Shown here: positions 1 through 7,170 of the stretch, one piece after another
Layout of the letters: each line of letters begins with the position of its first letter
Position numbering within the stretch: the first letter of the stretch is position 1
Origin: Solwaraspora sp. WMMD792
Lineage (GTDB): Bacteria > Actinomycetota > Actinomycetes > Mycobacteriales > Micromonosporaceae
Assembly: GCF_029626105.1 (NCBI RefSeq)
Contig: NZ_JARUBH010000009.1
Location: 1,426,001-1,490,000 of the forward strand
Length of the DNA: 64,000 bases
Direction of reading: 5' to 3'
Program-made: the position numbers and the translations under genes
Notes under the pieces: generated by a model
Seen by the model: the letters and a program-made list of their open reading frames with translations, nothing else
Told to the model about the DNA's origin: nothing
The model's database searches: none

Positions 1-966
1 CGACTTCGGTGGTGCGGCACTCGGCAGCTCCGCCGGGTAGAGCGGCGACGTGGTGAACAGCAGGTTGATCGCCACGTAGCGGGTGATCAGAGCGAGGTCG
101 CCGGTGAGCGCGTCGGGGGAGCGGTAGCCGTCGGCGGCGTACTCCCAGACCGGCGGCATCCGGTAGTCCTCGACGCCGTTGCCGTCCAGATCGGGATCGT
201 CGACGTTCCAGTTCTCGGTCCACGACTCCGGCCCGGCCGACAGGTCGTGGAACCACACCCGGCGGGTGGAACCGAGACCGTTCTCCTCGTCGTCGGCGGT
301 GGTGCCGCCCCACGCGGAGATCTTCCGGCTGTCCCGCTCGGCGCCGAAGTTGTGCCCGGTGTCCGGATCAGGTTCGTCGGTCTTGGTGTAGACGTGGAAC
401 TTGAAGTCCGACCGGCCGAACCAGTTGATGAAGAACACGGTGTTGCGTCGGGTGTCGACGCCGGCCGGTGGGTTGAGGGCCAGCCACCGCTCCACGCTCG
501 GCGCGTCGATGTGGTGATTGTCGGTGATCGTGGCGACGTTGCCCTGCTGCTCGTTGTAGAGCTCCTGGTAGGCGGTGAGCGGTGCGGGTGTGGCCAGCCG
601 CTGCAACTCGGCGAAGAACCGGTCCTCGTACCGCTTGTTCGCGTACCGGACGTGGTAGTCGTAGGTGTAGGTCAGGCCCAGCTTCTCGACCTGGTCGTAC
701 CACAGCCGGGAGCGGACCACCGGCTCGTAGCGCTGTGGCAGTTCGTCGAGGTACGCCGACCGGTCCACCTGCGTCCGGCTGTAGCCGAGGAAGACCACGT
801 TGACCGGGACCTTCTCGGTGAGTGCCGGCGCACCGCCCGGATTGAGATGCGCGAAGTGCGGCGTCGCCGCCTGACTGGCGGGTGCCGCGGCGACGATCAT
901 CAGCAGTGCCGCCACCGCCGCTATCAGGGTTGCCGCTGTGGACCTCGTCGTTGTCCTTGTCGACAT
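1..966 (-). CDS. Secreted protein of unknown function, 3' end cut by the window edge
   Basis: The frame is open for 322 codons from the ATG at 966 to base 1 with no stop, so the C-terminus is outside the window. The start is preceded by GGAGGG. Residues 1-33 form an export signal: a basic, threonine-rich N-region, a hydrophobic core (LIAAVAALLMIVAAAP) and an AxA-type cleavage site near SQAAT. The mature part begins with a segment (PVNVVFLGYSRTQ) and is rich in Tyr, Asp and Trp, as in an extracellular enzyme. I do not recognise the family. The gene is divergent from the redox operon that starts at 1206. Confidence 0.75.
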   Translation of the reverse strand, partial: MSTRTTTRSTAATLIAAVAALLMIVAAAPASQAATPHFAHLNPGGAPALTEKVPVNVVFLGYSRTQVDRSAYLDELPQRYEPVVRSRLWYDQVEKLGLTYTYDYHVRYANKRYEDRFFAELQRLATPAPLTAYQELYNEQQGNVATITDNHHIDAPSVERWLALNPPAGVDTRRNTVFFINWFGRSDFKFHVYTKTDEPDPDTGHNFGAERDSRKISAWGGTTADDEENGLGSTRRVWFHDLSAGPESWTENWNVDDPDLDGNGVEDYRMPPVWEYAADGYRSPDALTGDLALITRYVAINLLFTTSPLYPAELPSAAPPKS

Positions 967-1205
967 CCAGTTTCCCTCCGTTGACGACAGGTGGTAGCCG
1001 GTCCGGCCAGCCACCCGTGGCAGGGGCGTTTGCCCTCCGCTGTGGACACGGTGTCATTGATCATCAGCGCTGTAAATCCGCCGCCGGTAAAACCTGACGA
1101 ACCCGCCGGGGGTGTGTGCCCAGTCGGTTGAACCGGGCATCCGTCGGAGCCGTATCCCGGGTTGACGGCGGGCGGTCCGCTGGGTACGGCGATTCGGGAG
1201 GCCAC

Positions 1206-1574
1206 GTGGGGGAGCGGGAGCTGGGGCTGCGGCGGGTCACGATGATCACCGGCGGGCTGGCCGTGGCGAGCATCGCCGGCACGCTCGGCGTCGCCGTGGT
1301 GGCGCACGCCGATCACACGGCGGACCAGGACGCGAACACTCCGGCGGGCAGCGTGCAGGGCGAAACCGCGCCGCAGCCGGCCGGTGCCGACGGGCAACCC
1401 GCCCCGGGTGAGGCGGGTACCGATGCGGCGGCGACGGCCGGCGACGGACAACCTGCCCCGGACGGCGCGGCCGAGCCGGACCAGCCGGTCGACCAGGCCC
1501 CGCCGACGGCGGAGTTTCCGCCGGTGACCGGCGGTGGTGGCGAACCCGGCCAGGCCACCTCCGGCGGGTCGTGA
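1206..1574 (+). CDS. Small membrane-anchored, Pro/Ala/Gly/Glu-rich protein
   Basis: 122 residues from a GTG preceded by GGGAGG. After a short charged N-region, residues 13-35 form one hydrophobic segment (MITGGLAVASIAGTLGVAVV), either a signal peptide or an anchor. The rest is low-complexity Ala/Gly/Pro/Asp/Glu/Gln with no catalytic motif. The stop is 4 bases before the apbE start, so it is probably the first gene of the ApbE/ferric-reductase operon. In related operons this position often holds an FMN-binding protein, but I see no FMN-attachment motif here. It may be a flexible exported partner; function is not assigned. Confidence 0.6.
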   Translation: MGERELGLRRVTMITGGLAVASIAGTLGVAVVAHADHTADQDANTPAGSVQGETAPQPAGADGQPAPGEAGTDAAATAGDGQPAPDGAAEPDQPVDQAPPTAEFPPVTGGGGEPGQATSGGS

Positions 1575-1578
1575 GGCG

Positions 1579-2517
1579 ATGCCGCTGCTGGAGACCATCC
1601 CGGTCGGGCCGGACTGCGCACAGTGGCAGGTGTGGGGGACGCTGGCCCGGGTGGTGGTGAGCGACCCTGCGGCGGTGCCGGCGGCCCGGACGATCGTCGA
1701 CGACGTGCTGGCCGCCGTCGACGCCGCCTGCAGCCGGTTCCGCGCCGACTCCGAACTGGTCCGGGCGTGCCGCAGCGGAGGAACGCCGGTGCGGATCAGT
1801 CCGCTGCTCGCCGGTCTGGTGTCGGTGGCGCTGCGGGCGGCCCGGGAGACCGACGGCGACGTCGACCCGACCGTCGGTTCGGCGCTGTGCCGACTGGGCT
1901 ACGACGAGGATCTGCGCTGGGTGACTCTGCATGGCCGGCCCGCCGTGGCGCGGACCGTTCCGCCGGCCGCGGACTGGCGTCAGGTCCGGCTCGACGGGAC
2001 CGAGCTGACCGTACCGGACGGGGTGCAGCTGGACCTGGGCGCGACCGCAAAGGCCTGGGCGGCCGACCGCTGCGCCCGGGACGTCGCCCGCCGGTGCCGG
2101 GTCGGTGTGCTGGTCGCCCTCGGCGGCGACATCGCCACTGCGGGGCCGGCCCCGGACGAGCGTTGGCGGATCCGGGTGCAGGACCGTCCGTCGGATCCGG
2201 CGTGCGTGATCGGTCTGCCGGCTGGTGGCGCGGTGGCCACCTCGAGCACGGTGAGCCGGCAGTGGACCGCCGGAGACGCCACGATGCACCACATCGTCGA
2301 CCCTCGCACCGGTACGCCGGCGGGCCGGGTGTGGCGCAGCGTCTCCGTGGCGGCGTACAGCTGCGTGCGGGCGAACACGCTGAGCACCGCGGCGCTGGTA
2401 CGCGGTGCGGCCGCCGATCGGTGGCTCGCAGGTCTCGGGGCACCGGCCCGGTTGGTGGCCGAGGACGGCACGGTGCGGACCGTCGGAGGCTGGTCCGCGG
2501 AGGAGGAGACACAGTGA
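1579..2517 (+). CDS. apbE: ApbE-family FAD:protein FMN transferase
   Basis: 312 residues. ApbE proteins move FMN from FAD onto a Thr or Ser of a target protein in a Mg-dependent reaction. Visible family motifs are RFRADSEL, DLGATAKAWAADR, LVALGGDIATAG, ATSSTVSRQW and HHIVDPRTGTPAG, which make up the FAD- and metal-binding core. There is no signal peptide, so it probably acts in the cytoplasm. The ATG at 1579 is chosen because it aligns with the family start and lies just after the preceding stop. The next gene (2514) overlaps by 4 bases, so the pair is coupled. The partner protein that would receive FMN is not obvious here. Confidence 0.88.
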   Translation: MPLLETIPVGPDCAQWQVWGTLARVVVSDPAAVPAARTIVDDVLAAVDAACSRFRADSELVRACRSGGTPVRISPLLAGLVSVALRAARETDGDVDPTVGSALCRLGYDEDLRWVTLHGRPAVARTVPPAADWRQVRLDGTELTVPDGVQLDLGATAKAWAADRCARDVARRCRVGVLVALGGDIATAGPAPDERWRIRVQDRPSDPACVIGLPAGGAVATSSTVSRQWTAGDATMHHIVDPRTGTPAGRVWRSVSVAAYSCVRANTLSTAALVRGAAADRWLAGLGAPARLVAEDGTVRTVGGWSAEEETQ

Positions 2518-3620
2518 CGGAGGCAGGGTGGTTCGTCGCGCGCGGCACCGGGGTGACGGCGCTCGTCCTGTTGTCGGTGGTCGTGGTGCTGGGGGTGGGC
2601 AGCCGGTCGGGCCGGCCGGTGTTCGGGCTGCCCCGGTTCGCGGTGAGCCTGGTCCACCGCAACGCGGCGCTGCTGGCGGTCGGGCTGCTGACGGTCCACG
2701 TGGTCACATTGCTCTTCGACCCGTACGCCAAGCTCCGGGTGTACGACCTGTTCGTGCCGTTCGGCGCCGAGTACCGTCCGCTGTACATGGGGCTGGGCAC
2801 GTTCGCCAGTGACGTGATGCTGGTGCTGGTGGTGACCAGTCTGCTGCGTCGGCGGATCGGCGTGCGGCTGTGGCGGGCGCTGCACTGGCTGGCGTACGCC
2901 GCCTGGCCGGCGGCGCTCGGCCACTCGGTCGGAACCGGCACGGACAGCGGCCAGACCTGGATGGCGGCGGTCAACGCCGGATGTCTGGCGGCCGTGCTGG
3001 GCGCGCTCGGCTGGCGCATGCTGCTGTGGGTGCGGCCCCGGTCGCGTCGGCCGGCCACCGACGACGCTCCTCGACCCGGGGGGCGGGCCCCCGGCGGATC
3101 GCACCGGCGTTCGGGACCCACAACCGACGAGGCAGCCGTCCGTCCGCCGACCGACTGGCTCCCCGCCGATCCGCCGGGCGCCCGCGCGCCTGCCGGCTAC
3201 CGACCTGCCGCTCCCGCCGGCTACCCACCCGCCGGCTACCAACCTGTCGGTCCTGCCGGCTACCAACCTGCCGAGTATCAGCCGACCGGGCCGATGTGGG
3301 ACCGTCCGCCTGCGGCAGCAGGTCAGACAGTGCACCCGGTCGGTTCCTACGTCGGCGGCCGGGCCGCCGCCTCCGTACCGTCCAGCCTGCTGGACATGTA
3401 CCGCAAGCCGGGATCGGTCTTCCAGCCAGCGGACCCGCCGGGCTGGCTGCCCGACGCTGGCGCCGACGGCGACTTCGTCGACCAGCGACCGCCCGAAGCC
3501 GGTGCCATCCCGTCGTACGGTGACTCCGACGGCTATCGGATCGCGGGCCAGCGTTCCGGCCCTCAGGGCGGGGGTGAGAGCCCGCGCTGGGCGGGCCGTC
3601 AGGCCCGAGTAGTGCCTTAA
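2514..3620 (+). CDS. Ferric-reductase-like transmembrane protein with a repetitive C-terminal tail
   Basis: 368 residues from a GTG overlapping the apbE stop (GTGA). About five membrane helices lie in residues 8-172. Two bis-His pairs fit the haem-binding pattern of ferric-reductase domains: one His in LVHRNAALL with one in TVHVV, and one in ALHWLAY with one in LGHSVG. The tail after about residue 190 is disordered and Pro/Gly/Tyr-rich with a tandem GY(Q/R/P)P repeat. The last 20 or so residues are encoded by hairpin-rich DNA that looks like an IS200/IS605 end, and the stop overlaps the tnpA stop. The native C-terminus may therefore have been replaced by the insertion. Role inferred: transmembrane electron transfer with the ferredoxin at 4157. 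Confidence 0.8.
   Translation: MTEAGWFVARGTGVTALVLLSVVVVLGVGSRSGRPVFGLPRFAVSLVHRNAALLAVGLLTVHVVTLLFDPYAKLRVYDLFVPFGAEYRPLYMGLGTFASDVMLVLVVTSLLRRRIGVRLWRALHWLAYAAWPAALGHSVGTGTDSGQTWMAAVNAGCLAAVLGALGWRMLLWVRPRSRRPATDDAPRPGGRAPGGSHRRSGPTTDEAAVRPPTDWLPADPPGARAPAGYRPAAPAGYPPAGYQPVGPAGYQPAEYQPTGPMWDRPPAAAGQTVHPVGSYVGGRAAASVPSSLLDMYRKPGSVFQPADPPGWLPDAGADGDFVDQRPPEAGAIPSYGDSDGYRIAGQRSGPQGGGESPRWAGRQARVVP
3192..3284 (+). repeat. Coding tandem repeat, GCCGGCTAC units
   Basis: The 9-mer GCCGGCTAC recurs at 3192, 3216, 3231 and 3255, giving units of 24, 15 and 24 bases followed by a partial copy. All stay in frame and encode the AGYxP repeats of the reductase tail. The mixed unit lengths suggest expansion or contraction by slippage. 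Confidence 0.85.
3580..3606. repeat. Overlapping hairpins at the probable IS200/IS605 end
   Basis: GCCCGC (3580-3585) pairs with GCGGGC (3591-3596) over a 5-base loop, and GGGCC (3593-3597) pairs with GGCCC (3602-3606) over GTCA. The two stems overlap and exclude each other. Subterminal imperfect hairpins recognised by TnpA are typical of this family. They could also act as a terminator for either convergent gene. Confidence 0.5.
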
Positions 3621-4033
3621 CCGGGGCGGTTCTGCTGCTCGATGTACTGCTGCACGACGCTGCGCGGTGCACCGCCCACGGACCCGGCGAAGTACGAGCC
3701 CGACCAGAGTTTGTTGGTCCGGTAATAGTGGCGTGCGAGGTCGGGAAACTCCTGCCGCAGGCGGCGCGAGGAGACGCCCTTGAGGCTGTTGACCAGCCGG
3801 GCCACGGCGACCTTGGGCGGGAAGTCGACCAGCAGATGGACATGGTTGTGTCCGCCGTTGAACTCGACCAGCTCCGTCTCGAAGTCGCGGCACACGTCCC
3901 GCATGACCGCCTCCATGCGGGCCAGGTGCCGATCGCCGAACACCTCGTGTCGGAACTTCGTCACGAAGACCAAATGGGCATGCATCGCGAAGACGCAATG
4001 TCTGCCGGTACGGATGCCTTCGTGTTCAGTCAT
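3617..4033 (-). CDS. tnpA: IS200/IS605 family transposase TnpA (Y1 HUH)
   Basis: 138 residues, the usual full length. The HUH metal motif is seen in GGHNHVHLLVDFPP, and the catalytic Tyr is in the C-terminal helix (QQYIEQQ). The conserved HLVFVTKFRHEVF and TNKLWSGSYF segments are present. The enzyme cuts and joins single-stranded transposon ends. No frameshift or internal stop is visible, so it may still be functional even though its partner tnpB is gone. The stop overlaps the convergent ferric-reductase stop by 4 bases. Confidence 0.93.
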   Translation of the reverse strand: MTEHEGIRTGRHCVFAMHAHLVFVTKFRHEVFGDRHLARMEAVMRDVCRDFETELVEFNGGHNHVHLLVDFPPKVAVARLVNSLKGVSSRRLRQEFPDLARHYYRTNKLWSGSYFAGSVGGAPRSVVQQYIEQQNRPG

Positions 4034-4058
4034 AGACCAACACGGTACAGTGTGTCTC

Positions 4059-4160
4059 GTGCAGCTCGTCCTTCAGCTTCAGGGCGGAGAGGATGCCAGC
4101 GTGAAGAGGATCCACACACGGCCTGCACCGGGTGGCGCCGTTAGGAGTGACGACAGGTGA
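4059..4160 (+). pseudogene. Possible 5' stub of tnpB (IS605 accessory nuclease)
   Basis: From a GTG 25 bases from the tnpA start and divergent from it, the frame reads VQLVLQLQ and then diverges into unrelated sequence before stopping at 4160. This N-terminus resembles the first beta strand of TnpB proteins (often K/Q-L-V-V-Q-V-K). Its position opposite tnpA supports the reading. Everything after about residue 9 is missing. The match is short, so the call is tentative. Confidence 0.35.
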
Positions 4161-4402
4161 ACGATCCGCACGGTGCACGGTTGCAGATCGACTGGGCTCG
4201 CTGTGACGGTCGGGGTCTCTGCATCGAGCTGCTGCCCGAGCTGCTGACCCGTGACGACTGGGGCTTTCCGATCTCCCGGGACGGCAGCCGGGAGCCGGCG
4301 GTGCCTGCGGAGCTGCGCCGGCACGCCGACCGTGCCGTGGCGAACTGTCCGGAGCTCGCGTTGCGGTTGACCTCCGCCCAGCCGGCGCGTCGGCGACGCT
4401 GA
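4157..4402 (+). CDS. Small ferredoxin, probable [3Fe-4S] type
   Basis: 81 residues from a GTG, with AGGAG nine bases upstream. Three cysteines are present: CDGRGLC near the N-terminus and NCPELAL near the C-terminus. The Cys-x5-Cys ... Cys-Pro pattern is that of the actinobacterial 3Fe-4S ferredoxins that serve P450s and oxidoreductases. The body (ELLPELLTRDDWGFP) matches their usual PEVF...DDxG region. It was probably the last gene of the ApbE/ferric-reductase operon before the IS insertion. Whether it still shares that transcript, or relies on a promoter in IS DNA, is unknown. Confidence 0.82.
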   Translation: MNDPHGARLQIDWARCDGRGLCIELLPELLTRDDWGFPISRDGSREPAVPAELRRHADRAVANCPELALRLTSAQPARRRR

Positions 4403-4518
4403 CCGCGTGCCGCTGTCGCCGCGCTGACCCACACGTACCGCCGCCGTCCACCCTTGGCCGACGGGCGTCTAGCATGGGCAGGCCTCGCCGGTCGCGGCGT
4501 GGCGAGGAAGCCAAGGAC

Positions 4519-5427
4519 ATGACCTTGACCAACGACGACGACGTCCGGGAGCCCTGGCTGCGCCCGGTTCTCAGCCTCGCGGAACACGCTGCGGGCGTTC
4601 GGCGCGGCGAGCTGTTCGACCGTGCCGGCTGTGTCATCGTGCCGGGCCGGCGACTCGGGCAGCTGGTGGGTGGACGTCCGCCGGGCGTCACCACCCGGCA
4701 GTGGAGTGTGGCCACTCGGGCCCGCTTCGATGTGGTGGTCTGTGGTGCCGACGACTACCGTCCGGTCTTCGTGGCCGACTTCGTCGACCCCGCCGTACGG
4801 ACCGTCGAGCAGCGCCGCGACGAACGAATGACCGACGCCGTGTGCGAGGCGGTGGGTCTGGCGGTGCTGCGGATCGAGTCGGCGGCGCTGACGGCGACCG
4901 GTCCGGGCCGGCGGGTGGTGGAGTACGTGCTCGACGCACGGACGTTCCAGCAGAGCGCGGCCGGGTTGCGGTCCGGCGAGATCGTGGGGGAAATCAGCTA
5001 CCGGGACATCGTCGGCCGGTTGCCGGACGGTCGGACCGGCCAGGTCAACGATCTGGGCGCGGTGGCACGCGTCCGGGCAGTGGAGGCCTTCGTCAGCCGG
5101 CAGCTGTCCGATCCGCTCCTACGTGGCCTACACGTCGAGTGGAAGGACGGCGGCGCGGAGGGCTGGGCCTGGCTGACTGCCGGCGAGGGTGGGCTGCTGT
5201 TCGAAAGGGTACGGCTCTGGCCGCACCGGCTGCACTGCGGGATAGCGCCCGGACGATTCGCTGAAGACCTGGCGGCGGCGGCCATTGGGGAGCGGTTGAC
5301 GACACTGGAGATCGGTGAGCCGCAGTTGCGTAAGCGTCACGAGCTGGCCGGCGAGTTGCGGGCCTTGCTGTCCCGCCGTGCCGAGATGAGTGGCGAGTTC
5401 GCGTTCGACCATGTGTCGTTCGACTGA
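4519..5427 (+). CDS. DUF2726-like protein
   Basis: 302 residues. The central segment (about residues 60-120) reads DVVVCGADDYRPVFVADF followed by RRDERMTDAVCEAVGLAVL. This beta-beta-helix-beta pattern, with conserved Asp/Arg and a last strand carrying RIES, is that of DUF2726/restriction-endonuclease-like folds. No activity is assigned. The ATG at 4519 is preferred because GAGGAAG lies about 9 bases upstream; a longer start at 4474 has no ribosome-binding site. The gene converges on lsr2. No membrane segment is visible, so it is probably cytoplasmic. Confidence 0.6.
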   Translation: MTLTNDDDVREPWLRPVLSLAEHAAGVRRGELFDRAGCVIVPGRRLGQLVGGRPPGVTTRQWSVATRARFDVVVCGADDYRPVFVADFVDPAVRTVEQRRDERMTDAVCEAVGLAVLRIESAALTATGPGRRVVEYVLDARTFQQSAAGLRSGEIVGEISYRDIVGRLPDGRTGQVNDLGAVARVRAVEAFVSRQLSDPLLRGLHVEWKDGGAEGWAWLTAGEGGLLFERVRLWPHRLHCGIAPGRFAEDLAAAAIGERLTTLEIGEPQLRKRHELAGELRALLSRRAEMSGEFAFDHVSFD

Positions 5428-5503
5428 TCGCGTGCCTCCCGGCCATCCGGCCAAGGGGGCGGTGGCGCCGGCGGATGTCCGCCCTGCCGCTGGACAAAAT
5501 CAT

Positions 5504-5519
5504 CCGGCGGCGCCGCCGG
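5504..5519. terminator. GC-rich palindrome between convergent genes, possible terminator
   Basis: A perfect 16-base palindrome (CCGGCGGCGCCGCCGG) lies in the 157-base gap between the DUF2726-like gene and lsr2. A second, imperfect GC-rich arm lies at about 5464-5476. There is no T-run, as is common in high-GC actinomycetes. It may serve both directions. Confidence 0.4.
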
Positions 5520-5584
5520 CGCCGATAACCTAGCTGCCCGAGTGACGCGTGGGCACCTCTGCCGGGAATGTGCCCGACGGGTGG

Positions 5585-5929
5585 TCAGCCCTTGTGGTAG
5601 GCGGCGATCACGTTTGCCGGGATGCGGCCGCGTTCGGAGACCGGGTAGCCGTTCTTGGCCGCCCATTCGCGGATGGCGCGGTTCTGCTCGCGGTCGGAGC
5701 GGGCCGGCGTGGCCGAGTAGCTCCCGCGGCCGCCTCGACCGCCGGCGCTGCTGCGGCTCACCCGGGTGCCGGCGGCGATGTACGTGTCCAGGGCTTTGCG
5801 CAGCTTGCCGGCGTTCTTCTCGGACAGATCTATGGTGTAAGTGACACCGTCCAGCGAGAACTCGACCGTCCGGTCGGCCTCGCTGCCGTCGAGGTCGTCG
5901 GTCAGCAGAGTAATGACTTTCTTGGCCAC
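5585..5929 (-). CDS. lsr2: Lsr2, nucleoid-associated xenogeneic silencer
   Basis: 114 residues, the family's usual length. Residues 1-60 form the dimerisation domain ([18 protein letters not shown], then [17 protein letters not shown]). A Gly/Arg/Ser linker follows. The C-terminal DNA-binding domain (about 77-114) holds [19 protein letters not shown], including the RGR that enters the minor groove of AT-rich DNA. Lsr2 bridges DNA and silences foreign, lower-GC genes. That is relevant to the scar at 39-43.7 kb, though no direct link is shown. Confidence 0.97.
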   Translation of the reverse strand: MAKKVITLLTDDLDGSEADRTVEFSLDGVTYTIDLSEKNAGKLRKALDTYIAAGTRVSRSSAGGRGGRGSYSATPARSDREQNRAIREWAAKNGYPVSERGRIPANVIAAYHKG

Positions 5930-6329
5930 AGATGCTCACTCCTCGGGATACGGCCGTGTTCGGAATTGAGTCTGACGCATTGGCCATCGATTCCGCAACA
6001 CTTCGGCCATTGTCGGTGGTCAGGCGGTCGGCGTTCGCCGGCTCCGGATCTCGTTCCGGACACCATTTGGCGCTGGCCAGGGGGCGGTCGGTCGAGGAAA
6101 ACCGGCATCCGGGCGCGGCGGTCAATGCCTGCCCGACGGGGTCACTGATCATCCGGTCCGCGGGCACTGGCCGCCCCCGCCACGTGGGATGGCCCACAAT
6201 CCATTACCGAACCGACGGCGGCTCTCTAGGATAGAGGAGCAGTGACGATCGCCTGGTTCAGGCGACGACCGCAGGAGCGGTGAGCGTCCGGTTCGGATGC
6301 TCGGTAGCTGCCGTTTGATGGACGTGGGT
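5930..6329. other. Long intergenic region upstream of lsr2
   Basis: No convincing gene. It should hold the lsr2 promoter near 5930-6050. On the plus strand, a TAGGAT-like -10 (about 6228) and GAGGAG precede a 13-codon frame (GTG at 6242, stop 6281-6283) that leads towards the palindrome at 6330. This may be a short untranslated or leader transcript; support is weak. Confidence 0.3.
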
Positions 6330-6357
6330 GCCGGCTGCGGTGATCACCGCAGCCGGC
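6330..6357. repeat. Perfect 28-base palindrome
   Basis: Each 14-base arm is GCCGGCTGCGGTGA followed by its exact complement, with no loop and the centre at TGATCA. Symmetry of this length is rare by chance. It could terminate a short plus-strand transcript starting near 6235, or be a protein-binding site. There is no T-run. Confidence 0.7.
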
Positions 6358-6399
6358 GCTCATGTGCGTTCCCTGCCGTCGAATTGCGCGGACAGCGGT

Positions 6400-6429
6400 C
6401 GGCCCCGCTGAGTTCACTCAGCGGGGCCG
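6400..6429. terminator. Strong intrinsic-terminator-like hairpin downstream of the DoxX-like gene
   Basis: A 13-base-pair stem (CGGCCCCGCTGAG with CTCAGCGGGGCCG) closes a TTCA tetraloop. It lies 43 bases past the end of the minus-strand DoxX-like gene, where a terminator would be expected. Confidence 0.75.
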
Positions 6430-6471
6430 TGACGGTCGACCGACCCGGGTGGGTCAGCGGAGCTAGCGGGG

Positions 6472-7020
6472 TCAGCGGAGCCAGGCGTTGCGCCGTACCA
6501 GCGGCAGGCTCCGCCACCAGCTGGCCAGACCGTACCGAAGGCCGGCGCCCGTCGCGGCCAGACCGAGCAGCACCAGGCCGTAGACCAGGTGGTCGTCCAG
6601 GAACGGGTTGGTGGCGATCGGCAGTGACGCCAGCCACATCAGGGTCAGCAACAACGAGCCGGATACTGCGGCGACCCACATTCCGACGCCGAGGATCAAC
6701 GCCACGCCGATGCCGAGCAGGCCGACCATGAACAACCAGTCGGCCCAGGCCTGACCGGCCATGCCGCTGAAGAATCCGCTGAACGGGCCCTCCACGTTGC
6801 TGAGGTACCCGGTGGTCGGGGAGCCGCCATTGATCCAGGCGCGCTCACTGGGGGTCGACTTGCCAAGGCCGGCGAGTTTGTCGAGGAAAGCCCAGAGAAA
6901 GACGAATCCGAGGGCCAGTCTGGTCACTGCCCAGACGACCTCGCCGAACCGGGCCTCGGCTGGCGAGGCGGCGAATCCCCTGTCGGTGGTGGCTGGTGCC
7001 GGGTGTGTGGTGCGTGCCAT
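6472..7020 (-). CDS. DoxX-like membrane protein
   Basis: 182 residues from an ATG with GGGAGG 7 bases upstream. A cytoplasmic N-terminus of about 30 residues is followed by four hydrophobic segments: RLALGFVFLWAFLDKLAG, ADWLFMVGLLGIGVALILGV, AAVSGSLLLTLMWLASL and LVYGLVLLGLAATGAG. This is the DoxX/DoxD four-helix layout. The family is linked to thiosulfate:quinone oxidoreductase small subunits and to redox complexes, but most actinomycete members are uncharacterised. The gene follows the conservon in the same direction after a 150-base gap and ends at a strong hairpin. Confidence 0.8.
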   Translation of the reverse strand: MARTTHPAPATTDRGFAASPAEARFGEVVWAVTRLALGFVFLWAFLDKLAGLGKSTPSERAWINGGSPTTGYLSNVEGPFSGFFSGMAGQAWADWLFMVGLLGIGVALILGVGMWVAAVSGSLLLTLMWLASLPIATNPFLDDHLVYGLVLLGLAATGAGLRYGLASWWRSLPLVRRNAWLR

Positions 7021-7170
7021 CTCGATCCCTCCCCTGTCGTTGATCGGTGTCGGTGTCCGGCGCTCTCTCCGACACATCGATTGTCAGGGGATTTCCCGGC
7101 AGGGCGGCAGGGCCGGAAGTCCCGCCGGCCGGTGCCGGAGGTCGGCTGGGCCGAGGGCTGTCAGGGGCGG

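Larger units (their letters stand above)
3560..4140 (-). mobile_element. IS200/IS605-type element remnant
   Basis: This contains an apparently complete Y1 transposase (3617-4033, minus) and, head to head with it, a stub that could be a tnpB start (from 4059). Hairpin-rich DNA flanks the tnpA 3' end. Divergent tnpA and tnpB is the IS605 arrangement. The element sits between the ferric-reductase and ferredoxin genes of what looks like one operon. The right end is lost: the tnpB stub runs straight into the ferredoxin ribosome-binding site. Exact boundaries are not visible, because this family makes no target duplication or inverted repeats. Confidence 0.6.

Noticed and set aside
368-1057. Long minus-strand frame overlapping the secreted protein at 1-966
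   Set aside because: It lies out of frame with the signal-peptide gene, is Arg/Gly-rich and has no domain; a shadow of the true gene.
1246-2292. Long minus-strand frame opposite apbE
   Set aside because: Composition (Arg/Pro/His-rich) is typical of antisense frames in high-GC DNA; ApbE motifs are on the plus strand.
6226-6417. 63-codon minus-strand frame in the lsr2-doxX gap
   Set aside because: No ribosome-binding site or motif, and it covers the 28-base palindrome.
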